A stretch of DNA of 46,890 bases from Paludibacteraceae bacterium (lineage in GTDB: Bacteria > Bacteroidota > Bacteroidia > Bacteroidales > Paludibacteraceae): NCBI GenBank assembly GCA_017450435.1, contig JAFSTO010000002.1:1-46890 (forward strand), read 5' to 3'. Of the stretch, positions 40,851 to 46,890 are shown one piece after another. A program made the position numbers and the translations under genes. Every line of letters starts with the position of its first letter. The first letter of the stretch is position 1. The notes beneath the pieces were generated by a model. It had not been told where the DNA came from and did no database searches. It saw only the letters and a list, made by a program, of their open reading frames with translations.

Positions 40851-40883
40851 TTTTGCGTATGTCAAAATAATTATGTATTTTTG
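40851..40883 (+). promoter_or_regulatory. Promoter of the V-ATPase D-I-K cluster
   Basis: TTTTG 40851-40855 and TATTTTTG 40876-40883 are 20 bases apart. The leader before ATG 41007 is about 115 bases and holds a small hairpin (40899-40913) but no gene. Together with the terminator just upstream this shows D-I-K is a separate transcription unit. Confidence 0.72.
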
Positions 40884-41006
40884 CAGTTGAAAAGGACGTG
40901 TCGGATTACGACAGTTATTCGACCGGCTGATTCTTTAAACGGGTCTGGCTAAAAACATGCGTGTTATATTTTTTCAGCTACCCTATATATTTAACCGTAG
41001 ATGTAA

Positions 41007-41606
41007 ATGGCAATAGCATTTCAGTACAACAAAACCTCCCTTCAGTCTCTTGAGAAGAATCTCAAGATGCGTGTTCGTGCCTTGCCGACGCTCAAGAACA
41101 AGGAGTCCGCGCTTCGATTAGAGGTGAAAAAAGCTAAGGATGAGATTAAGCGGCTTGATGAGGAGGTAGAGCGTCGAATAGCTTCATACGACAGGATGTT
41201 GGCGCTTTGGGGCGAGTTTGATACTACTCTTTTGCACGTGGACGATGTGCGAATGAGTGTGAAGAAGATTGCCGGTGTCAGGGTGCCGGTGCTGGACGAA
41301 GTGGTCTATTCGACTAAAGAGTTCAGCGTGTTCTCATCGCCTAAGTGGTTTGCCGACGGATTTACGCAACTGAAGGAGTTGGCACAAGTGGGCATTGAGC
41401 AGGAGTTCTGTCGTGAGAAACTGAATCTGCTGGAATATGCACGGAAAAAATCAACTCAAAAGGTGAACTTGTTTGAAAAGGTGCAAATCCCGGGCTACGA
41501 AGATGCTATTCGTAAGATAAAACGGTTTATGGAAGATGAGGAGAATCTTTCCAAATCCAGCCAAAAGATAGTCAAATCTAAACGCGAGAAGGAGGCACAG
41601 GCATGA
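41007..41606 (+). CDS. ntpD: V-type ATPase subunit D (central stalk)
   Basis: A protein of 199 residues. It has the two long alpha-helices of the rotor shaft: residues about 8-60 (SLQSLEKNLKMRVRALPTLKNKESALRLEV) and about 120-195 (QLKELAQVGIEQEFCREKLNLLEYARKKSTQKVNLFEKVQIPGY region). The C-terminal KVNLFEKVxIP motif is diagnostic for subunit D. It links the catalytic A3B3 head with the membrane ring. Genes for A, B and E, which normally precede D in Bacteroidales, are absent here. Its stop overlaps the next start by 4 bases. Confidence 0.92.
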   Translation: MAIAFQYNKTSLQSLEKNLKMRVRALPTLKNKESALRLEVKKAKDEIKRLDEEVERRIASYDRMLALWGEFDTTLLHVDDVRMSVKKIAGVRVPVLDEVVYSTKEFSVFSSPKWFADGFTQLKELAQVGIEQEFCREKLNLLEYARKKSTQKVNLFEKVQIPGYEDAIRKIKRFMEDEENLSKSSQKIVKSKREKEAQA

Positions 41607-43507
41607 TTACACAAATGAAGAAATACACCTTCATGGTGTTCCATCGCGATTACAATAATTTCCTTGAACGCTTGCGTGAGTTAGGTGTGCTACATATCAA
41701 TACCACAGGTGAGGGGGTTAGCGAGGATGCAGGCTTACAGGAGAAATTGGCTCTTGCCGACAAGTTGGGTAAGACCATAGCTGCTGTAACTGTTTATCTG
41801 CCTTCAGGTGCACATTCTCAGCAATCAGCCAAGCTTGACAAAGAGCAATTGGCGAACCTTTTTGATGAGTTTACACGCTTGTTGCAGGATAAGCAGCAGT
41901 TAGAGCAGGCTGTTGCTTATGCCGGTAGAGAGATGGAAAGGATGCAGGTGTGGGGAGACTTTTCGCATGAGAAGATAGCATCGCTTGAGCGTGAGGGGCA
42001 TAAGATGCATTTCTTTGTATGTCCGGCTGACAAGATGAGAGAAGAATGGAAGGCTATGTATAACGCCGTTGTGGTGGCTGAGGAAAAGAAACAATGTTAT
42101 TTTGTTACGGTTACGTCTCCTGAGATAGTTGTAGAAATAGATGCAGAGGAGGTGACGCTTAATGACCATAATGCCACACAGTTGCAGGCTGATATAGATG
42201 GTTTGAAGGGTCTGCTTGCTACAAAGGAGGCTCAGCTCAATATGTGGGCAATAATGCATTTGGCAGATTTGCAGGCTGCTGAAAGAGCTACACGTTCAGC
42301 TATCGACTGGCAGAAGGTGACACTCAGCACCACTGCAGCGGCTGACGATAAACTTTATCTGCTTGAGGGGTTCTGTCCGATTGACAAGGTGCCGGAGCTG
42401 GACAAGATGCTTGATGCTGAGAGAATTTACTATAGCTCAGAGGACCCGACAGAGGAGGATGAGGCTCCGGTTAAGCTGCATAATAATCGTTTTGCCAAGC
42501 TGTTCGAGGTGTTCACCGGCATGTACGGGTGGCCGGTATATGGAGAGTTTGACCCGACGCCTATTCTTGCGCCGTTCTATCTGCTCTTCTTTGCGATGTG
42601 TATGGGAGATGCCGGATACGGTATTCTGCTTATCTTGTTCGGTATTCTCACGTCTAAGAAAGTGCTTAATATTGAGATGTTCGAAGGTCTCGGTCCGATT
42701 ATTACCACACTTGGCGTTGGTACGCTTGTCGTAGGTTTCTTCCTCGGCACGGCGTTTGGTATGGACCTCAGTGCGTTGTTCCCCGGTATAGATTATTTGT
42801 TCCTTAACGGAAAAGTAGTCACGGAAGGTGGTGTCCATTATCTGAGTAAGGCGGCTTATGCCGCAACCGGCATGGAGGGAGGATACGATGTGGCGATGGT
42901 GCTGTCTATTTTAATAGGTGTGTTCCATATATGTCTTGCAATGGTAGTTAAGGCTCTGTGCTATACCAAGCGTTTTGGATTTAGAGCACAGCTCTCTACA
43001 TGGGGTTGGACACTGCTTATCGTCGGCGGTATAGCCACTTTGATTATTTGTCTTGCCCTTGCAGTGCCGATGGAGGTGACTAAGATAATTCTTATATCCA
43101 TTGCAGCCGTTTCCGCACTCGGTATATATGTATTCAATACTCCAGGTCGTAATCCGCTTATTAACATAGGTGCCGGATTGTGGGATACATATAACATGGC
43201 TACAGGCATCCTTGGTGATGTGCTTTCGTATATTCGTCTATATGCTTTGGGATTGGCCGGAGGTATGCTTGGCGGCGCGTTCAACAACCTCGGTCTGATG
43301 GTGATGGGCGGCTCAACCGAGGGGGCTACATGGCAGTGGGTTCCGTTCGTGATTATCCTCATTGTAGGACACCTGCTCAACCTCGCAATGTCGGCATTAG
43401 GCGCGTTCGTGCACCCGTTGCGTCTGACGTTTGTGGAGTATTTTAAAAACTCAGGATATGAAGGCAAGGGTAATCTGTATAGCCCGTTTATGTTAAAAGA
43501 GAAATAA
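41603..43507 (+). CDS. ntpI: V-type ATPase subunit I (membrane stator, a-subunit type)
   Basis: A protein of 634 residues. Residues 1-320 are the cytoplasmic arm with helical stretches. Residues 320-634 contain about seven membrane helices starting at PFYLLFFAMCMGDAGYGILL (about 325-344). The essential Arg of the ion half-channels is in GDVLSYIRLYALGLAGG (about 537-553), and a conserved HPLRLTFVEYFKNSGYEG tail (about 609-626) is present. It forms the stator side of ion transport. Overlap with subunit D shows tight co-translation. Confidence 0.95.
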   Translation: MITQMKKYTFMVFHRDYNNFLERLRELGVLHINTTGEGVSEDAGLQEKLALADKLGKTIAAVTVYLPSGAHSQQSAKLDKEQLANLFDEFTRLLQDKQQLEQAVAYAGREMERMQVWGDFSHEKIASLEREGHKMHFFVCPADKMREEWKAMYNAVVVAEEKKQCYFVTVTSPEIVVEIDAEEVTLNDHNATQLQADIDGLKGLLATKEAQLNMWAIMHLADLQAAERATRSAIDWQKVTLSTTAAADDKLYLLEGFCPIDKVPELDKMLDAERIYYSSEDPTEEDEAPVKLHNNRFAKLFEVFTGMYGWPVYGEFDPTPILAPFYLLFFAMCMGDAGYGILLILFGILTSKKVLNIEMFEGLGPIITTLGVGTLVVGFFLGTAFGMDLSALFPGIDYLFLNGKVVTEGGVHYLSKAAYAATGMEGGYDVAMVLSILIGVFHICLAMVVKALCYTKRFGFRAQLSTWGWTLLIVGGIATLIICLALAVPMEVTKIILISIAAVSALGIYVFNTPGRNPLINIGAGLWDTYNMATGILGDVLSYIRLYALGLAGGMLGGAFNNLGLMVMGGSTEGATWQWVPFVIILIVGHLLNLAMSALGAFVHPLRLTFVEYFKNSGYEGKGNLYSPFMLKEK

Positions 43508-43526
43508 TATAATAACATTAAAATAA

Positions 43527-43952
<426 letters not shown>

Positions 43953-43969
43953 TAATTATCTCTGTTCTT

Positions 43970-44006
43970 CGGGGGCGTTGCCAAATGGCAGCACCCCCGC
44001 TTTTTT
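43970..44006 (+). terminator. Terminator after the V-ATPase cluster
   Basis: GGGGG...GTTGCCA (43971-43983) pairs with TGGCAGC...CCCCC (43986-43998) around a 2-base loop with one mismatch, followed by six T. Confidence 0.9.
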
Positions 44007-44026
44007 CTCTTTATTTGATTTCGAGG

Positions 44027-44058
44027 TATCCGAAAACAGTATATTTTTCGGATAGGAG
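44027..44058 (+). promoter_or_regulatory. Hairpin abutting the folD ribosome binding site
   Basis: TATCCGAAAA (44027-44036) and TTTTCGGATA (44045-44054) form a perfect 10-bp stem with an 8-base loop. The stem's last base is the first base of the AGGAG (44054-44058), which stands 8 bases before the ATG. The helix could influence ribosome access. No clear TAnnTTTG promoter was seen for folD. Confidence 0.5.
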
Positions 44059-44066
44059 TTTTTTCT

Positions 44067-44906
44067 ATGATTATAGACGGTAAGCAAATTGCTTCATCTA
44101 TACGTGCCGGTATTCGTCAGGATGTATTACGTTTGTCGGCGCAGGGTAGGCGTGTGCCTTCGCTGAAGGTTATTCTGCTGGGCGAAAATCTGGCAAGCAT
44201 GTCTTATGTCCGTGGGAAGATACGCGCCGCAGAAGAGGTGGGTATTAACAGCGAGTTGGTACATTTGCCGGATACTTGTACTGAGGCGGACCTGTTGGGG
44301 ATGATTAGCAAATTTAATTCTGATATTGATGTTGATGGAATATTGGTTCAGCTGCCATTACCTTCGCACATCAATGAGAATCGTCTTTTGAAAGCTATTT
44401 CGCCTCAAAAGGACGTTGATGGTTTCCACCCGGAGAACGTTGCTCGCTTGTGGCTTGGTGAGCCCTGTGTGCAACCGTGTACCCCACGGGGGATTATCGC
44501 AATGCTTGACGCATGCGGTATAGAGATTGCCGGAAAAGAGGCAGTGGTGGTCGGACGTAGTAATATTGTAGGTAAGCCGGTGGCTAAGTTGCTGCTTGAC
44601 AGGCAGGCAACGGTCACTATAGCTCATTCGCACACTGCGAATTTGGCGGCAGTAACGGCTCGGGCGGACATATTGGTATCCGCTGTGGGAGTACCACGTC
44701 TGATAACGGCGAGGCATGTCAAGAAAGGGGCTGTGGTCATTGATGTGGGGATAACGCGTGTTGACGGACATTTGACAGGAGATGTGGATTTTGATGAGGT
44801 GCGCGAGGTGGCCTCCGCTATCACGCCTGTGCCCGGTGGGGTGGGACCACTTACTATCACGATGCTTATGCAAAACACATTGGATTGTTATAGAATGAAA
44901 ATGTAA
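44067..44906 (+). CDS. folD: Methylenetetrahydrofolate dehydrogenase / cyclohydrolase
   Basis: A protein of 279 residues, the normal length. Catalytic Tyr and Lys are in SYVRGKIRAAEEVGI (about 48-62), the conserved Asp in PQKDVDGFHPEN (about 115-126), the nucleotide site is VGRSNIVGKPVAKLL (about 161-175) and the C-terminal signature is PVPGGVGPLTITMLMQNT (about 253-270). It interconverts methylene-, methenyl- and formyl-tetrahydrofolate and so uses the C1 units released by GcvT. It is preceded by AGGAG and a hairpin, and followed after 54 bases by the Na/Pi transporter gene. Confidence 0.97.
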   Translation: MIIDGKQIASSIRAGIRQDVLRLSAQGRRVPSLKVILLGENLASMSYVRGKIRAAEEVGINSELVHLPDTCTEADLLGMISKFNSDIDVDGILVQLPLPSHINENRLLKAISPQKDVDGFHPENVARLWLGEPCVQPCTPRGIIAMLDACGIEIAGKEAVVVGRSNIVGKPVAKLLLDRQATVTIAHSHTANLAAVTARADILVSAVGVPRLITARHVKKGAVVIDVGITRVDGHLTGDVDFDEVREVASAITPVPGGVGPLTITMLMQNTLDCYRMKM

Positions 44907-44960
44907 CCCGTAGCGGCATAAAGATAATATTTTTCTTTGTAACTTGTAATTATTTATACG

Positions 44961-46670
44961 ATGCAAACTGCATTATCTATTATTATCCTCATTGGCTCCG
45001 TCGCGATGCTGATGTACGGCATGAAGGTGATGAGTGAGGGCCTGCAGAAGATGGCAGGAAGTAAACTGAGCAATGTGCTCGGGACAATGACCACCAATCG
45101 GTTCACCGGAGTGTTGACCGGTGCTTTCATCACAGCCAGTATTCAGTCTTCTACTGCCACAACTGTGATGACTGTTTCTTTTGTATCAGCAGGACTTCTT
45201 TCGCTAAGTCAGGCCATATCAGTTATTTTCGGTGCCAATATCGGTACCACGTTCACTGCGTGGATTATGGTGTTGGGCGGTAGTTCGTTAGATATGCGAT
45301 TTATCGTATATAGCGCAATACTGCTGGCTGTTGTACTTATCTATACAAAGAAGAACCTCAATCTTGGCGAGTTTATTATCGGCTTGGCGTTTATGCTTCT
45401 TGGTCTTACAACGTTGCGTGTTAATGCGGCAGAGATGCACCTTGACGAAGTGCCGGCAGTGGTTAATTTCTTCTCTAAAACCAGCAGTTGGGGCTATGGT
45501 AGCTATTTGTTATATCTGTTTATCGGTGGTTTGCTCACATGTGCAGTGCAGTCTTCAGCTGCGATTATGGCTATTACGATGACGCTATGCTCCACTCATG
45601 TGATGCCTATCGATCTTGGTATCGCGCTGGTGTTGGGCGAGAATATTGGTACCACAATAACCTCTAATGTTGTCGCATTGTCAGCTACACCTCAAGCTCG
45701 TCGTGCTGCTATGGCACACCTGATTTTCAACCTGTTCGGTGTTATTTGGGTGTTATGTGTGTTCCGCTGGTTTGTGGGCGGGGTTTGTGGACTGTGGGGA
45801 GTTGACTTCATACCGGGGGAGATAGCTGATGTAAGCGCAAGTCAACTGAATGCTATTCTGGCTACCTTCCACACCGCCTTTAACGTCTGCAACGTACTTA
45901 TTCTTATATGGTTCATTCCGCAGATAGAGAAGCTTGTTTGCTGGATCATTCCTTCTAAGAAAGAGGAAGATAATTCGGAAGAGAAACTCACGTTTATTAC
46001 CGGTGGTCTGATGTCCACCTCTGAGCTCTCTATTCTTCAGGCTTGGAAGGAGATACATGTTTATGGCGTTCGCGTACAACGTATGTTCGGTATGGTTCGT
46101 GACCTCTTTGTGGAAACTGATGAGGCCGCCTTCAATAAGACCTTCTCGCGTATTGAGAAGTATGAGGGTATATGTGACCGTATGGAGGTGGAAATTGCCG
46201 CTTATCTTAACCAGGTGGCGGATGGTAGGTTGTCTGACCAATCCAAACATGAGGTACATAAGATGCTGCGTATAGTGTCGGAGATAGAGTCGGTGGGAGA
46301 TGCTAACTTCAATATGTCAAGGTATATCAGTCATAAGTATCAGAATAGGGTAAAGTACAACGCTGAGCAGACGCAGAATGTGGAGCTGATGTTCAACCTC
46401 CTTTCCGACGCTTGTACGCAGATGGTCAATATGCTGGAGGTGCATCATGCTACCACGGAAGATGATTTTCTGTATGCCGCAAATCTGGAGAATGAGATTA
46501 ACAATTTCCGCGATACTCTCAAAGCACAAAACACATTGGACGTCACGGAACACCAGTATGACTATTTGACCGGTGTCAATTATATGGATATTATTATTGA
46601 GTGTGAGAAGATGGGAGACTATATTATCAACGTTGATGAGGCGGTCAACGACCGTAAGGCGGCTAAGTGA
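44961..46670 (+). CDS. Na+/phosphate cotransporter with PhoU-like tail
   Basis: A protein of 569 residues. The two inverted Na/Pi-cotransporter repeats are marked by TASIQSSTATTVMTVSFV (about 58-75) and TCAVQSSAAIMAITMTL (about 193-209), with GANIGTTFTAW and GENIGTTITSN as the matching partners. About eight membrane helices fill residues 1-330. The C-terminal 200 residues are helical and resemble a PhoU-like domain (KYEGICDRMEVEIAAYLNQVADG, about 408-430). It imports phosphate with Na+ or acts as a regulated exporter. A terminator follows at 46751. Confidence 0.93.
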   Translation: MQTALSIIILIGSVAMLMYGMKVMSEGLQKMAGSKLSNVLGTMTTNRFTGVLTGAFITASIQSSTATTVMTVSFVSAGLLSLSQAISVIFGANIGTTFTAWIMVLGGSSLDMRFIVYSAILLAVVLIYTKKNLNLGEFIIGLAFMLLGLTTLRVNAAEMHLDEVPAVVNFFSKTSSWGYGSYLLYLFIGGLLTCAVQSSAAIMAITMTLCSTHVMPIDLGIALVLGENIGTTITSNVVALSATPQARRAAMAHLIFNLFGVIWVLCVFRWFVGGVCGLWGVDFIPGEIADVSASQLNAILATFHTAFNVCNVLILIWFIPQIEKLVCWIIPSKKEEDNSEEKLTFITGGLMSTSELSILQAWKEIHVYGVRVQRMFGMVRDLFVETDEAAFNKTFSRIEKYEGICDRMEVEIAAYLNQVADGRLSDQSKHEVHKMLRIVSEIESVGDANFNMSRYISHKYQNRVKYNAEQTQNVELMFNLLSDACTQMVNMLEVHHATTEDDFLYAANLENEINNFRDTLKAQNTLDVTEHQYDYLTGVNYMDIIIECEKMGDYIINVDEAVNDRKAAK

Positions 46671-46750
46671 TACACAACTGCTATGACTATAGAAGCATTA
46701 TGAATATATGTCAAACACAAGCAACAACGTATCAACAAAAAATATAACAA

Positions 46751-46790
46751 GAGGCTGTCTAACAACAAAAAATGTTAGATAGTCTCTTTT
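46751..46790 (+). terminator. Terminator after the Na/Pi transporter
   Basis: GAGGCTGTCTAACA (46751-46764) pairs with TGTTAGATAGTCTC (46773-46786) over 14 bp including two G-T pairs, followed by five T. The bases 46671-46750 hold no gene. Confidence 0.85.
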
Positions 46791-46870
46791 TATTTATTCG
46801 ACATAAAAAATTGTTAGCCCTTATATGTGAGTTGGTGTTTTTATTGATTCCAAGCGTTGAATATAATAAA

Positions 46871-46889
46871 AGCTCCCATTAGAGAGCCT
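46871..46889 (-). terminator. Probable terminator of a minus-strand gene beyond the right edge
   Basis: Read on the minus strand, GGCTCTC and GGGAGCT pair around TAATG with a T-rich TTTTATTATATT after it. It would end a gene lying to the right of the window and converging on the Na/Pi gene. The stretch 46791-46870 shows nothing else. Confidence 0.4.
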
Positions 46890-46890
46890 A

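Overview
The window reads as a chromosomal segment of a Bacteroidales bacterium (phylum Bacteroidota). The main reasons are the many promoters of the Bacteroidota type (TTG or TTTG, 19-20 bases, then TAnnTTTG), type IX secretion genes (porD and a porE-like gene), paired glycine-lipid synthesis genes, a four-helix-bundle suffix-domain gene, a BspA-type leucine-rich-repeat protein, NQR and V-type ATPase genes, and a Wzi-like capsule protein. I cannot name a species. No phage, plasmid, transposase, CRISPR or rRNA gene was found.

Layout. 1-5.3 kb is the accessory part: the end of an unknown gene, a DUF456 membrane protein, a Bacteroidales regulator plus Hanks-type kinase module with a second, truncated regulator copy, an intergenic element that could fold as a pseudoknot, a GNAT toxin with a 50-residue antitoxin partner, a strongly structured candidate RNA on the opposite strand, and an AT-rich DUF2971 gene. 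5.3-8.3 kb holds a surface LRR protein and a four-helix-bundle gene bracketed by 9-bp tandem repeats. 8.3-20.4 kb is core metabolism and envelope: an orphan nqrF, a CYTH triphosphatase, glsA-glsB and a HAD phosphatase, gcvT-pepT, a lipoprotein, a hydroxyacid dehydrogenase, lpdA and mnmA.

20.4-29.5 kb is one long minus-strand operon of eight genes. It runs from an M20 peptidase through a porE-like OmpA protein, an unknown 450-residue protein, a C1B peptidase, a DUF1893 lipoprotein, aroE and a DUF4831 protein to porD, so it mixes type IX secretion parts with peptidases. Divergent from it, 29.6-37.6 kb is a plus-strand envelope run: MBL hydrolase, dolichol-phosphate-mannose-type GT2, two small membrane proteins, polyprenyl-phosphate sugar transferase, Wzi-like porin, SBF-like transporter and esterase. 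A TonB-dependent receptor with a lipoprotein partner follows on the minus strand.

40.5-46.9 kb holds tRNA-Pro(TGG), a V-type ATPase D-I-K cluster cut off from its catalytic subunits, folD and a Na/phosphate cotransporter. The ring subunit K keeps all residues known to bind Na+. Together with NqrF, the Na/Pi transporter and the SBF-like carrier this points to a sodium-based energy economy.

The least explained parts are the candidate structured RNA opposite the GNAT module (about 4074-4376), the pseudoknot-like element (1529-1649), the kinase/regulator module and the 9-bp arrays around the four-helix-bundle gene. All functional statements come from reading the sequence and recalled family knowledge; no searches or folding programs were run.
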